This document shows, piece by piece, positions 23,743-33,518 of a stretch of DNA of 63,142 nucleotides (positions are counted from its first letter, which is position 1; every line of letters starts with the position of its first letter). The DNA comes from Paenibacillus cookii. Lineage in GTDB: Bacteria; Bacillota; Bacilli; Paenibacillales; Paenibacillaceae. Where the stretch lies: the NCBI RefSeq assembly GCF_018333375.1, contig NZ_BORW01000033.1:1-63142 (forward strand). Direction: 5' to 3'. The translations under genes were made by a program, and so were the position numbers. Below the pieces are notes generated by a model, which was given only the letters and a program-made list of their open reading frames with translations, did not search any database and was not told the DNA's origin.

Positions 23743-26700
23743 TTGTTACAAGCACTTATAGAAGCATTCTCCAAAGATCCGGATTTGCAATCCGTCACCG
23801 CCGGCGTAAAAGCAGGCATGAAAGAACAGCTGGTATCGGGTCTGTCCGGCTCCGCGCGGCAAATCATGCTGGCGGCATTGTACGAAGAAGTGAAGCGCCC
23901 GATGTTGATCGTGACCCATAACATGTTTTCGGCGCAAAAAATCGCGGAGGATTTGCAGGAAGCGCTTTCTCCGGAAAACGTTCTGCTGTACCCGGCCAAT
24001 GAGCTGGTCGCCGCCGAATCGGCCGTATCCAGTCCGGAAACGCTTGCCCAGCGGATCGACGTGTTGATGAAATGCGCGCAGGGATTCACGGGGGTCGTCG
24101 TCGCGCCTTTTTCCGGGGTACGGCGGTTTTTGCCTGCTCCCGAAGTGATGGGGAAGTCCCAAATCCGGATCGAAGACGGCGGCACGCTGAACGTCGACGA
24201 ATTCATGCTGCGCATGATCGAGATGGGGTACGAACGCGTGGAGCGCGTGGAAAGCAAAGGCGAGATGAGCCTGCGCGGCGGCATTATCGATTTTTATCCC
24301 ATGACCTCCGAGCTTGCTTACCGCGTCGAGCTGTTTGATGAAGATATCGATTCCATCCGCACCTTCGACCCGGCAGATCAGCGTTCCATCGACAAAGTCA
24401 AGGAAGTTACCATTACCCCTTGCAAAGAGATTATCGCGGATCAGCAGCGGTTGGTCCAAGCGGCCGAAGCCGCAGGACATTTGCTGGAGGAGCAGCTCGG
24501 CAAAATGACGGACCGCCAGGCCAAGCTGCGCCTGACCGAAGAGATGAACCGGGAAATGGAGCTTTTGCGCGAGCATGTCTATTTTCCCGAAATCTATAAA
24601 TATATTTCGCTTCTTTATCCGGAGCGCAAGACGCTGTACGACTACATGCCCAAAGACACGGTATTGATACTCGACGAGCCGGCCCGCCTTCTGGAAACGG
24701 CAAGACAACTGGAGCGCGACGAGGCCGAATGGAACCTGCATTTGCTTCAAAACGGTAAAACGTTGCCGCAGCTGCATCTGTCGGTCGAAAACGAGGCCGT
24801 GCTCTATCATCGTCCTTTCCAGACCATTTTCATGTCCATTTTCCTGCGCCAGGTGCCGCATACGCAGCCGCAAAACATTTTGAACTTCATCAGCCGCGGC
24901 ATGCAGGATTTCCATGGTCAAATGAACGTGCTCAAATCGGAGATGGAGCGCTGGCATAAATCCGGCGTCAAGGTCATCATGCTGGCCAGCGGCGAAGAAC
25001 GGCTCGAGCGGATGCGCCGCGTTCTGCAGGACTACAACATCGAAGAGCCCGTCATGATGCAGGGCAACCTGCAGACGGGATTCGAGATGCCTTCGATTCA
25101 CCTCGCGGTCATTACCGAAGGCGAAATGTTCTCGCAAAAGCAGCGCAAAATCCGCAAGCTCGGCAAAAACATGGACAATGCCGAACGCATCAAAAGTTAT
25201 ACCGAGCTGAAGGTCGGCGACTACGTCGTCCACCAAAACCACGGGATCGGCAAATACATGGGCATCGGCACGCTCGAAATTAACGGCATCCATAAGGATT
25301 ACATGCATATCCTGTATGCCGGCGGCGACAAGCTGTCCGTGCCGATCGAGCAGATCGACCTGATTCAAAAGTACGTCGGCTCGGAGGACAAGGAGCCTAA
25401 AATCTACAAGCTGGGCGGCAACGAGTGGAACAAGGTCAAAAGCAAGGTCCATTCGTCCGTGCAGGATATCGCGGATGATCTGATCAAGCTTTACGCCGAA
25501 CGGCAAGCGACGCCGGGTTACGCGTTCGAAAAGGATACGCCCGAGCAGCGCGAATTCGAGGAAATGTTCCCGTACGACGAAACGCGCGACCAGCTGCGGG
25601 CCATCGAGGAAATCAAAAAGGACATGGAAAAAAACCGCCCGATGGACCGGCTGCTTTGCGGCGACGTCGGCTACGGCAAAACCGAGGTGGCGATCCGCGC
25701 GGCCTTCAAGGCGGCGATGGAGGGCAAGCAGGTAGCGGTGCTCGTTCCGACGACGATTTTGGCGCAGCAGCATTACGAAACGTTCCGCGAACGTTTTTCG
25801 GGATATCCGATCAACATCCAGGTGCTCAGCCGCTTCCGTTCCCGGAAGGAGCAGAACGAGACGATCAAGGGCGTCCGCCAAGGGACGGTCGACGTTGTCA
25901 TCGGCACGCATCGCCTGTTGTCCCAGGATCTTGTATTCAAGGACCTTGGACTGTTGATCGTCGACGAGGAGCAGCGTTTTGGCGTGACCCACAAGGAGAA
26001 GCTCAAAAAGCTGAAAACGAACGTGGACGTGCTGACGTTAACGGCAACGCCGATTCCGCGCACGCTGCATATGTCGATGCTGGGCGTGCGCGATCTGTCG
26101 GTCATCGAGACGCCGCCGGAGAACCGTTTTCCGGTGCAAACCTACGTGGTGGAGCACAGCCAGACGCTGGTGCGGGAGGCAATCGAACGGGAGCTTGGCC
26201 GCGGGGGCCAGGTCTATTATCTCTACAACCGGGTGCAGGGCATTCAGGAAATGGCGAGCCAGATCAGCGCGCTGGTGCCTGAAGCCAGAGTCGGCGTCGG
26301 CCACGGCCAAATGTCCGAATCGGAGCTCGAAAAGACGATCCTCGACTTCCTGGACGGCGAATACGACGTGCTTGTCAGCACGAGCATCATCGAAACCGGG
26401 GTCGACATTCCGAACGTCAACACGCTGATCGTGCACGACGCGGACAAAATGGGCTTGTCCCAGCTGTACCAGCTGCGCGGCCGCGTAGGCCGGTCCAACC
26501 GGATCGCCTATGCTTATTTTACGTATCAGCGGGACAAGGTGCTGACGGAGGTTGCGGAGAAACGGCTGCAATCGATCAAGGAATTCACGGAGCTTGGTTC
26601 CGGCTTCAAAATCGCCATGCGCGATTTGTCCATCCGCGGCGCAGGGAACCTGCTCGGGGCGGAGCAGCACGGCTTTATCGCTTCCGTCGGCTTCGACCTG

Positions 26701-27267
26701 TATTCGCAAATGCTGGCCGAAGAGATCAAGAAGCGGAAAGTCACCATGCTCGGCGAAAAAGAAGAGCCGTCCAAATCGTGGAATACCGTCATCGACATCG
26801 GCATCGATGCTTATTTGCCTGCCGACTACATCTATGACAGCATCCAAAAAATCGAAATCTACAAAAAGGTTGCGGCCGTCGGCACGTTCAACGACGAAAA
26901 AGAGCTGGAGGACGAATTGCTCGACCGGTTCGGAGAGCTGCCTGAAGCGGTGGTCAACCTGCTTGCGGTGGCCCGCCTGAAGATTTACGGCAAAATGTAC
27001 GGCATCGACTCGATCAACCGCCGCGGCGACGATTTGCTGCTGAAGTTTTACGAAGGCCAGGAGAAAAAAATCAGCACCTCCAAACTCGCTCAGATTGGCA
27101 ATAAGTTCGAAAGACGTGTACAATTTGAGCAGGAGTCTCATTTATTGATCCGCATCAAGGGCAAGGGACTGGGTGACAAGCAGCTGCTTGGTTTGCTGGA
27201 GGATTTTTTGGCGGCCATTCGGGAGCTGTTCAAATCGAAGGAGGAACTTCAGGATGTCGTTCAATAG
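23743..27267 (+). CDS. mfd: Transcription-repair coupling factor Mfd
   Basis: A 1174-residue SF2 translocase that removes stalled RNA polymerase and recruits UvrA. The UvrB-homology region is N-terminal (GLSGSARQIMLAAL). The RNA-polymerase-interaction domain begins near YTELKVGDYVVHQNHGIGKY. The helicase core has Walker A GDVGYGKTEV from residue 640 and DEEQ at 741-744, then the motifs STSIIETGVDIPN and QLRGRVGRS. A TRCF domain is C-terminal. I chose TTG 23743 because GAGAGGTG is six bases upstream; the ATG at 23725 has only a weak site. The 3' end overlaps the start of the next gene. Confidence 0.97.
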   Translation: MLQALIEAFSKDPDLQSVTAGVKAGMKEQLVSGLSGSARQIMLAALYEEVKRPMLIVTHNMFSAQKIAEDLQEALSPENVLLYPANELVAAESAVSSPETLAQRIDVLMKCAQGFTGVVVAPFSGVRRFLPAPEVMGKSQIRIEDGGTLNVDEFMLRMIEMGYERVERVESKGEMSLRGGIIDFYPMTSELAYRVELFDEDIDSIRTFDPADQRSIDKVKEVTITPCKEIIADQQRLVQAAEAAGHLLEEQLGKMTDRQAKLRLTEEMNREMELLREHVYFPEIYKYISLLYPERKTLYDYMPKDTVLILDEPARLLETARQLERDEAEWNLHLLQNGKTLPQLHLSVENEAVLYHRPFQTIFMSIFLRQVPHTQPQNILNFISRGMQDFHGQMNVLKSEMERWHKSGVKVIMLASGEERLERMRRVLQDYNIEEPVMMQGNLQTGFEMPSIHLAVITEGEMFSQKQRKIRKLGKNMDNAERIKSYTELKVGDYVVHQNHGIGKYMGIGTLEINGIHKDYMHILYAGGDKLSVPIEQIDLIQKYVGSEDKEPKIYKLGGNEWNKVKSKVHSSVQDIADDLIKLYAERQATPGYAFEKDTPEQREFEEMFPYDETRDQLRAIEEIKKDMEKNRPMDRLLCGDVGYGKTEVAIRAAFKAAMEGKQVAVLVPTTILAQQHYETFRERFSGYPINIQVLSRFRSRKEQNETIKGVRQGTVDVVIGTHRLLSQDLVFKDLGLLIVDEEQRFGVTHKEKLKKLKTNVDVLTLTATPIPRTLHMSMLGVRDLSVIETPPENRFPVQTYVVEHSQTLVREAIERELGRGGQVYYLYNRVQGIQEMASQISALVPEARVGVGHGQMSESELEKTILDFLDGEYDVLVSTSIIETGVDIPNVNTLIVHDADKMGLSQLYQLRGRVGRSNRIAYAYFTYQRDKVLTEVAEKRLQSIKEFTELGSGFKIAMRDLSIRGAGNLLGAEQHGFIASVGFDLYSQMLAEEIKKRKVTMLGEKEEPSKSWNTVIDIGIDAYLPADYIYDSIQKIEIYKKVAAVGTFNDEKELEDELLDRFGELPEAVVNLLAVARLKIYGKMYGIDSINRRGDDLLLKFYEGQEKKISTSKLAQIGNKFERRVQFEQESHLLIRIKGKGLGDKQLLGLLEDFLAAIRELFKSKEELQDVVQ

Positions 27268-28354
27268 AAGGAAGGCATGGAAGGGAATCATCTTGACGGT
27301 GGTCTCGGCCATGATGCTTTCCGTACTGGCTGCCTGCGAAAAAAGCGGGGCGGATGAGCAGCAGGATGCTGCCGAACCGAAAGACACGAGCAAAGTGGTG
27401 GCAACCTATAAAGGGGGAAGCATCACGGAAAAAGAGCTTGAGACCCAGAAAAAAATCATCTCTTTTACGTCCCCGGATGATGCGCAGCTGGTCAGTCTCA
27501 GCTATTTTCAGGATTTTTTGGTCAAGCAGATGATCGCTTTCGATTATTTGAGCAGCAAGGCGGCGGAATCCTCGAAAAAAGAAGGGGAAAAGCAAGCCGA
27601 CCAGCTGATCGGGCAAAATAAAGAGAAGATGGGCGAAGAACAGTTCAAAAAGGAACTGGAGAGCCGGCAGTTGAAGGAGGAGGACCTCCGGAATTATCTC
27701 GTCAAAACGATGACGGCCATGACCGACATGAACAGCAAAGTGACGGAAGACGAGGTCAAAAATAAATTCGAGGCGAACAAGCAGGAGTACACGGTAGCGA
27801 CCCTGCATCATATCCTGATCGGGCTGCAATACGGCGACAAAAAGGAGCGCACCAAGGAAGAGGCCCTCAAAATCGCCAAGGACGTCAAGTCCCAGCTGGA
27901 TCAGGGAGCAGACTTCGCGGACATCGCCAAAAAATACTCCGACGATTCGGCGACCAAGGAAAGCGGCGGTTTGTACGAGAACTTTACCGTCGGCCAATAT
28001 AACATTAACGGATTCAAGGAGCAGGTGCTGACGCTGCCGCTGGGCAAAATCAGCGACCCGTTCGAAACGACGCTTGGTTATCATATCGTTAAGGTGGACT
28101 CCCGGAAGGAGACGACGTTCGATCAGCTGACCAAGGAACAGAAGGAAATCATCAAATACAACCTGGGCGCGGCGAAGATCGACAACTTCATCCAAAACCA
28201 GCTCAAGGACATCATTCAGAAAATCGACCTGCCGAAAACGGAAGACCAGCAGCCGCAGGGCGGCGCGCAAAGCGGGAAGGCCGGGTCGGACGGCAAGACC
28301 GGCAGCCCGGCGCAGCCAAATGCCGAACAGCCTGCGGGCGCCGGCGCGAAATGA
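27254..28354 (+). CDS. PrsA/SurA-like lipoprotein peptidyl-prolyl isomerase
   Basis: A 366-residue exported lipoprotein. The signal peptide ends in the lipobox LAAC with the lipidated cysteine at C28. A SurA-N-like helical region is followed by a parvulin (PpiC) domain, about residues 175-275 (ATLHHILIGLQYGD, KKYSDDSATKESGG, PLGKISDPFETTLGYHIVKV). The tail is rich in Gln, Gly and Pro. It should fold exported proteins at the outer face of the membrane. The ATG at 27254 overlaps the mfd stop, with AAGGAGG nine bases upstream, so it is coupled to mfd. A terminator follows. It occupies the position between mfd and spoVT, where B. subtilis has no such gene as far as I recall. Confidence 0.9.
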   Translation: MSFNRRKAWKGIILTVVSAMMLSVLAACEKSGADEQQDAAEPKDTSKVVATYKGGSITEKELETQKKIISFTSPDDAQLVSLSYFQDFLVKQMIAFDYLSSKAAESSKKEGEKQADQLIGQNKEKMGEEQFKKELESRQLKEEDLRNYLVKTMTAMTDMNSKVTEDEVKNKFEANKQEYTVATLHHILIGLQYGDKKERTKEEALKIAKDVKSQLDQGADFADIAKKYSDDSATKESGGLYENFTVGQYNINGFKEQVLTLPLGKISDPFETTLGYHIVKVDSRKETTFDQLTKEQKEIIKYNLGAAKIDNFIQNQLKDIIQKIDLPKTEDQQPQGGAQSGKAGSDGKTGSPAQPNAEQPAGAGAK

Positions 28355-28371
28355 TACAAGCTTGACTTGGC

Positions 28372-28396
28372 AAAACGCGGAGAAATCCGCGTTTTT
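28372..28396 (+). terminator. Rho-independent terminator after the PrsA-like gene
   Basis: AAAACGCGGA pairs perfectly with TCCGCGTTTT around the tetraloop GAAA and ends in five T. Confidence 0.92.
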
Positions 28397-28590
28397 GCGT
28401 GGGCAAAAACGGGTATCCATAAAAGGTACAATCTGTATCGGACCGCAACTATTCATTCCAAGATCATGTATAAGGATTTGGGAAAGGATGAATACTATGG
28501 TCAGATATCACACTTATATTACTGGGACACACATCTTCCCATCCGAACAGTAGTTGAAAAATCTTCTCGAGAAAGCGGGGCAACATGTTA

Positions 28591-29133
28591 ATGAAAGCTA
28601 CTGGAATAGTCCGCCGTATTGATGACCTGGGCAGAGTGGTCATCCCTAAAGAAATCAGACGCACACTGCGAATCCGCGAAGGAGATCCGCTTGAAATTTT
28701 TGTAGACCGCGATGGTGAAGTGATTTTGAAGAAATATTCCCCGATCGGAGAACTTGGCGACTTTGCCAAGGAATATGCCGAATCCCTTTACGAAGGCACG
28801 GGACATATAACCATCATTTCTGACCGGGATACCTATATTGCGGTAGCGGGCGGCTCCAAGAAGGAGTATCTGGAGAAGCCGATCGGCACTCCGATCGAAA
28901 ACTGCATGGATAATCGCAAAACGCTGCTGGAAACCGGCGGCGGCAGCTACGAAATCACCAAGGATCATCAGGAGACGCTGTCTTCTTTCGTGGCGGCGCC
29001 GATCATTTCGGGCGGCGACCCGATCGGATCGGTCATTCTTCTCAGCAAGGACGACTCCGTGAAAATGTCACAGCTGGAAATCAAAATGGCCGAAACCGCG
29101 GCTGCGTTTCTCGGCAAACAAATGGAGCAGTAA
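28591..29133 (+). CDS. spoVT: Stage V sporulation regulator SpoVT
   Basis: A 180-residue forespore transcription factor. The N-terminal AbrB-type domain (MKATGIVRRIDDLGRVVIPK) is almost identical to B. subtilis SpoVT, and the C-terminus is a GAF-like domain (ETLSSFVAAPIISGGDPIGS). SpoVT tunes sigma-G-dependent genes. I start at 28591, ten bases after AGCGGGG; the ATG at 28585 is too close. With abrB it is the second AbrB-fold regulator of the window. Confidence 0.96.
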   Translation: MKATGIVRRIDDLGRVVIPKEIRRTLRIREGDPLEIFVDRDGEVILKKYSPIGELGDFAKEYAESLYEGTGHITIISDRDTYIAVAGGSKKEYLEKPIGTPIENCMDNRKTLLETGGGSYEITKDHQETLSSFVAAPIISGGDPIGSVILLSKDDSVKMSQLEIKMAETAAAFLGKQMEQ

Positions 29134-29140
29134 AACAGGC

Positions 29141-29195
29141 AAACTCCCGCTTCAGGGCCGCGCTGGCGGCGCTACCTGGAAAGGCGGGAGTTTTT
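29141..29195 (+). terminator. Rho-independent terminator after spoVT
   Basis: AAACTCCCGC pairs with GCGGGAGTTT around a structured loop and ends in five T. Confidence 0.85.
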
Positions 29196-29276
29196 ATGTT
29201 TCCGTTTTCCCAGGTATAATGGAGAGATGTAATCCGTTTAAGGGTATAAAACTTGGGAGAAGTAGGGACGAGAGGC

Positions 29277-30923
29277 ATGAAGGAACCGGGGACATCCTCC
29301 AAAATATTGCAGGGAGCATTCGTGCTCGGCATCGCCATGGTGCTGTCGAAGCTGATCGGAACGCTGCAAAAAATCCCGCTGCAAAACATGGGCGGGGACG
29401 CGGTTTTTGGCATATACAATACCGTTTATCCGTTATATACGTTGATCATCACGGTGGCATTGGCCGGGTTTCCGTCGGCGGTCGCCAAATTCGTCGCGGA
29501 GGATGCGGCGCTGGGCGGACGGTCCCGGAGCTTGCGGGTGATCCGCATCGCTTCCGGAGCGTTGATCGTGTCGGGCCTATTGTTCGGGGCGGCCGTTTAT
29601 TTCGGGGCGCCGCTTATTGGCTGGATGATCGGCAACGCAAGCGTCGTCCCGGCTCTTCGGGCCTCATCCTTCGCGTTGCTGTTCGTTCCGCTGATGACGG
29701 GGCTGCGCGGTTTTTTTCAAGGCTACCAGAACATGATGCCGACCGCGGTGTCGCAAATTGCGGAACAGATTGTACGCGTCGCCGTCATGATCATTTTCCT
29801 CGTATACCTGACATCGGCGGGGGCGTCGGCGGAGACGATCGCCGCCGGGGCGCTTCTGGGTTCGGCGGCCGGCGGGCTTGCCGGTCTTGTTGTCATGGGC
29901 GGATACTGGAGAGGGTATGCGCGGCGAGGGAAACCTTCGGCAGGAACCAGGGACGGGGATGAAGCCGGCAAGGAGCAGCCCCGGCAATCCGGAGGCCGTT
30001 TATTTCGGGATATGCTGAAATATGCCATTCCAATCTGCCTCGGCGCGCTGGCGATTTCGCTGGTTAATCTGGCGGACACCTTTACCATGCCGCGGCTGCT
30101 GAAAAGCGGCGGAGCGGGCGAAGCGGGGGCGATGGTGCAGTTCGGCATTTACAACCGCGGCATGCCGGTGGTGCAGCTCGTCACGATGCTGGCCACCTCG
30201 CTGTCGGTGTTGTTTATCCCCGCGCTGGCCGAAGCGAAGGCGACGGGGGACAAGAAGCTGATCGCCGAGCGGTGCCGCTTGTCGCTGCGCTGGTTCTGGC
30301 TGATCGGCATGGCGGCGTCGATCGGGATCGCCGTGCTGGCCGAGCCGATCAATATCGCGCTGTACGAGGACGGGACGGGCACGGGCGTCATCCGCTGGAT
30401 CGCCTTTACCGCGGCGGGCAGCGCGCTGAGCATCATCTCCGCCGCCCTGCTTCAGGGGCTCGGCATCGTCAAAGCGCCGGCGCTGCATCTGCTGGCCGCG
30501 GCGGCGGCGAAGGCGCTGCTGAACCTGCTGCTGGTTCCACAGCTGGGGATTACCGGCGCGGCCATCGCCAGCGTCGCCGCGCATTTTCTGGCCGCAGCGC
30601 TGAATATTGCGCTGCTTGCCCGCACGGCCGGCCTGCGGATCGGCGCAGGCCGGGCCCTCGCCATGCCGGCAGCCGTGCTCGCCGGCATGGCGCTTGCGGC
30701 GGGCGCCGCCATGCTCGCCGCGGACGCTTTGCTGTCCGCGCTCGGGCTGCACGCCCGCCTGGCGGCTGCCGCGGCCAGCCTTGCCGGGGCCGCGGCCGGG
30801 GGCGCCGTGTTTCTGCTCGGCGCCGTCCGAACCCGCTTGCTCAGCGAGCAGGAGCTGCGCATGGTGCCCAAGGTCGGCGCTCCGCTCGCCGACCTGCTGC
30901 GGAGGCTTCGGCTGTTGGCGTAA
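29277..30923 (+). CDS. yabM: Polysaccharide/lipid-II-type flippase of the MATE/MOP superfamily (YabM, SpoVB-like)
   Basis: A 548-residue polytopic protein with about 14 hydrophobic segments, beginning with LQGAFVLGIAMVLSKLIGTLQ. It belongs to the SpoVB/Wzx group, which moves lipid-linked sugars across the membrane for peptidoglycan or polysaccharide assembly. The last 150 residues are exceptionally Ala/Gly/Leu-rich and locally very GC-rich. The start is uncertain: ATG 29277 has AGGG nine bases upstream, but a TTG at 29253 with AAGGG is also possible. Its neighbours spoVT and mazG match B. subtilis. Confidence 0.87.
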   Translation: MKEPGTSSKILQGAFVLGIAMVLSKLIGTLQKIPLQNMGGDAVFGIYNTVYPLYTLIITVALAGFPSAVAKFVAEDAALGGRSRSLRVIRIASGALIVSGLLFGAAVYFGAPLIGWMIGNASVVPALRASSFALLFVPLMTGLRGFFQGYQNMMPTAVSQIAEQIVRVAVMIIFLVYLTSAGASAETIAAGALLGSAAGGLAGLVVMGGYWRGYARRGKPSAGTRDGDEAGKEQPRQSGGRLFRDMLKYAIPICLGALAISLVNLADTFTMPRLLKSGGAGEAGAMVQFGIYNRGMPVVQLVTMLATSLSVLFIPALAEAKATGDKKLIAERCRLSLRWFWLIGMAASIGIAVLAEPINIALYEDGTGTGVIRWIAFTAAGSALSIISAALLQGLGIVKAPALHLLAAAAAKALLNLLLVPQLGITGAAIASVAAHFLAAALNIALLARTAGLRIGAGRALAMPAAVLAGMALAAGAAMLAADALLSALGLHARLAAAAASLAGAAAGGAVFLLGAVRTRLLSEQELRMVPKVGAPLADLLRRLRLLA

Positions 30924-31028
30924 CCCGAATGCCGCGGGGCCGATGATTTTTTTCTATGAGAAAGCCATGATATAGTATAGCTGCTACCAAATACCGGAAG
31001 AATGGTAAATAGAGCGGGGGGATGAAGG

Positions 31029-32519
31029 ATGGGTGCATCCATAACCATCGTCGGGCTGGGTTCGGGCAATCCGGACCGCCTGACGGTCGGCATCGTGAAA
31101 CAATTGCAGCAGGCGTCCGAGGTCTACGTCCGGACGAAGGAACATCCGATGATGTCGGTTTTGGACGATTTGCAGGTTACGGTCCGGTCGTTCGATTACA
31201 TCTATGAAGCGAAGGATTCGTTTCCAGAGGTTTATGCTTCGATCGCCGACGCATTGATCGAAAAGGCGGCGGCAGGCGCGGACGGCGCGGTGATCGTCTA
31301 TGCCGTGCCGGGACATCCGATGGTGGCGGAGTCCACCGTGCAGATGCTCCGCGACCGCTGCGGAAGCGAAGGCATCGAACTGGCCATCCTCGGCGGGGAG
31401 TCTTTTCTGGACGAAGCGTTCATCCGTCTGGGCTTCGACCCGATCGAAGGCTTTCAATTGCTTGATGCCAGCGGGCTGAATGCAAGCTTTCTGCAGCCGC
31501 AGCTGCATACCGTCATCGGGCAAGTGTACGACGCATTTACGGCGTCGGACGTGAAGCTGGCGCTGATGGAGCTGTATCCGGACGACTACACGGTCATCGT
31601 CGGCCATGCGCTTGGCGTGGAGGGACAGGAGAAGGTTTTGCGCGTTCCTCTGTACGAGCTGGACCGCGTGGAGGGATACGGCAATTTGTCGCTGGTTTAC
31701 GTGCCGCGGAGCGATGACGACATGCTGCGCCAGCGCACGTTCGCGCGGCTGCACGAAATCGTCGGCATACTTCGCAGCCCCGAAGGCTGTCCTTGGGACC
31801 GGGAACAGACGCATGAGTCGATCCGGAAGAACCTCATTGAGGAAACATACGAGGTTTTGGAAACGATCGACGAGGATGATCCCGAGCATATGCAGGAAGA
31901 GCTGGGCGATTTGCTGCTGCAGGTGATGCTGCATTCGCAAATGGAGGAGGAACTCGGTACCTTCAGCGTGTTCGACGTCATCCAGGGCTTGAACGACAAG
32001 CTGATTTTCCGCCATCCGCATGTGTTCGGCAAAACGCGGGCGGAGGATGCCGAGGAAGCGCTCCAAAATTGGGAGCAGATGAAAGCCGAAGAAAAGCGGC
32101 GCAAAGGACAGAATCCGGAGGAGTCATCCGTCCTGGACGGCATTCCGAAGGACCTGCCCGCGCTTATGAAGGCGTACAAGCTTCAGAAGAAAGCGTCCAA
32201 GGTCGGTTTCGATTGGGAACGGATCGGCGACGTGTTCCTCAAGATCGAGGAGGAGCTGGCCGAGCTGCGCGAAGCCGTCGAAAAGGGATACGCGCCCGAG
32301 GAGCAAATCGGCGAGCTGGGAGACCTGCTTTTTGCCGCGGCCAACGCCGCCCGTTTCCTGGGCGCGGACCCGGAAGAGGCGTTGTCGAGAACGAACCGCA
32401 AATTCGTCCGCCGGTTCCGTTTTATCGAGGAGCAGCTGAGAGCCCAAGGGAAAACGATTCAGGAAAGCTCCCTCGAAGAAATGGACGCCATTTGGCAACA
32501 GGCGAAAAATCAGGTATGA
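31029..32519 (+). CDS. mazG: MazG-family nucleoside triphosphate pyrophosphohydrolase with N-terminal methylase-like domain (YabN)
   Basis: A 496-residue two-domain protein. The N-terminal half is a tetrapyrrole-methylase-like domain (ITIVGLGSGNPDRLT, VIVYAVPGHPMVAE). The C-terminal half is a MazG domain (LHEIVGILRSPEGCPWDREQ, with EE metal ligands in NLIEETYEVLETI and EELGDLLLQV, and a second MazG-like repeat with GELGDLLFAAANAAR). It hydrolyses non-canonical NTPs to NMP and PPi. GGGGGGATGAAGG precedes the ATG. Confidence 0.94.
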   Translation: MGASITIVGLGSGNPDRLTVGIVKQLQQASEVYVRTKEHPMMSVLDDLQVTVRSFDYIYEAKDSFPEVYASIADALIEKAAAGADGAVIVYAVPGHPMVAESTVQMLRDRCGSEGIELAILGGESFLDEAFIRLGFDPIEGFQLLDASGLNASFLQPQLHTVIGQVYDAFTASDVKLALMELYPDDYTVIVGHALGVEGQEKVLRVPLYELDRVEGYGNLSLVYVPRSDDDMLRQRTFARLHEIVGILRSPEGCPWDREQTHESIRKNLIEETYEVLETIDEDDPEHMQEELGDLLLQVMLHSQMEEELGTFSVFDVIQGLNDKLIFRHPHVFGKTRAEDAEEALQNWEQMKAEEKRRKGQNPEESSVLDGIPKDLPALMKAYKLQKKASKVGFDWERIGDVFLKIEEELAELREAVEKGYAPEEQIGELGDLLFAAANAARFLGADPEEALSRTNRKFVRRFRFIEEQLRAQGKTIQESSLEEMDAIWQQAKNQV

Positions 32520-32798
32520 TAAGGATTCGATCAGCTTAAAAGGTCTGCGAGGGTTCCGAAAAAGCGGACATGAACCTGAGGAAGGTACGCCGATCGACGT
32601 TTTTTTACAGGGATTTCCTCATTCATCTAAATTTTTGGCGGAACCAGGCAGGAATTTTGGCAGGGCACCAAGAATAATCATACGCATGAAGGATTTCGCG
32701 AAAATCCTAACATGAAGACGGCGTCCCCAGGGTCGCATGCATATGCACCCTGGACGCACCTATACTTATTTTTTTGTATATTGGGAGGATAATAATTT
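32520..32798 (+). other. Structured leader between mazG and HU
   Basis: The 279-base gap has no gene but several hairpins: GGTTC/GAACC near 32550-32577, AGGATTT/AAATCCT (32690-32708), and a strong one with arms starting GCGTCC and ending GGACGC (32721-32757). A run of seven T (32588 region) and TTATTTTTTT after the last hairpin could make terminators, but spacing is not ideal. GGGAGG serves HU. I do not recognise a known RNA family. Confidence 0.5.
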
Positions 32799-33071
32799 AT
32801 GAACAAGACTGACCTGATCAACAACATTTCGACTAAAAGCGGCTTGACCAAAAAAGACGTTGAGTCCGTTCTGAACGGCTTCTTGGGCGAAATCACCGAA
32901 GCTTTGGCAAGCGGCGACAAAGTGCAGCTGATCGGTTTCGGCACATTCGAAACCCGCAAGCGTTCCGGACGTACCGGCCGCAACCCTCAAACCGGCAAAA
33001 CCATCGAAATTCCTGAAGCTAACGTTCCTGCATTCAAAGCGGGCAACAAGCTTAAAGAAGCCGTAAAATAA
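32799..33071 (+). CDS. hup: HU family DNA-binding protein
   Basis: A 90-residue nucleoid protein with the HU fold: MNKTDLINNISTKSGLTKKD, GEITEALASGDKVQLIGFG, and the DNA-binding arm RSGRTGRNPQTGKTIEIPE. It bends and compacts DNA. GGGAGG lies upstream. In B. subtilis the HU gene (hbs) is elsewhere; here it sits between mazG and rqcP. Only one base separates its stop from rqcP. Confidence 0.97.
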   Translation: MNKTDLINNISTKSGLTKKDVESVLNGFLGEITEALASGDKVQLIGFGTFETRKRSGRTGRNPQTGKTIEIPEANVPAFKAGNKLKEAVK

Positions 33072-33072
33072 G

Positions 33073-33351
33073 ATGCGCGTCGACAAATTCCTGAAGGTGT
33101 CCAGGCTGATCAAACGGCGTACCGTGGCCAAGGATGTCTCGGATCAAGGTCGGGTGCTCATCAACGGCAGGGAAGCCAAGCCCAGCAGCACAGTGAAGAT
33201 CGGCGACGAAATCACCGTGCAGTTCGGACAGAAGCTGGTCACCGTGAAGGTGGAACGCCTCGCCGAGAGCACCCGCAAGGATGAGGCCGCAAGCCTGTAC
33301 TCCTTGGTCAAGGAAGAACCGATCGCAAAAGACAACGGTTTGAATTGGTAA
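33073..33351 (+). CDS. rqcP: RqcP (YabO), S4-domain ribosome quality-control factor
   Basis: A 92-residue protein with an S4 RNA-binding domain (MRVDKFLKVSRLIKRRTVAK, GRVLINGREAKPSSTVKIGD). RqcP stabilises P-site tRNA on obstructed 50S subunits while RqcH adds C-terminal alanines. It begins one base after the HU stop and has no strong ribosome binding site of its own, which suggests translational coupling. A terminator follows. Confidence 0.94.
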   Translation: MRVDKFLKVSRLIKRRTVAKDVSDQGRVLINGREAKPSSTVKIGDEITVQFGQKLVTVKVERLAESTRKDEAASLYSLVKEEPIAKDNGLNW

Positions 33352-33380
33352 TCCGAAGCACTTTCATAGTCGTATATAAA

Positions 33381-33423
33381 AAGGCACCCTCCGGTTTCCG
33401 AGCCGGGGGGTGCCTTGCTTTTT
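33381..33423 (+). terminator. Rho-independent terminator after rqcP
   Basis: AAGGCACCC and GGGTGCCTT enclose a further CCGG/CCGG pairing, followed by GCTTTTT. Confidence 0.9.
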
Positions 33424-33518
33424 GCCAAACCAACGAAACGAAACCGTATGAACGCACCCTTGGTTCTAAACCGCATTCCCCTCCCATAAGCTATTGGTAA
33501 GAAGGAGGGGTACATGCC

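Noticed and set aside
23746..25992. Very long minus-strand open frame (about 750 codons) opposite mfd
   Set aside because: It mirrors a highly conserved coding gene; the His/Arg/Leu-rich translation is typical of antisense frames in GC-rich codons. The same applies to 42784-44670 opposite ftsH.
28490..28516. Sigma-G promoter for spoVT (GAATA and CACACTTA)
   Set aside because: The spacer of 14 bases and the -10 mismatch make the match too weak to list.
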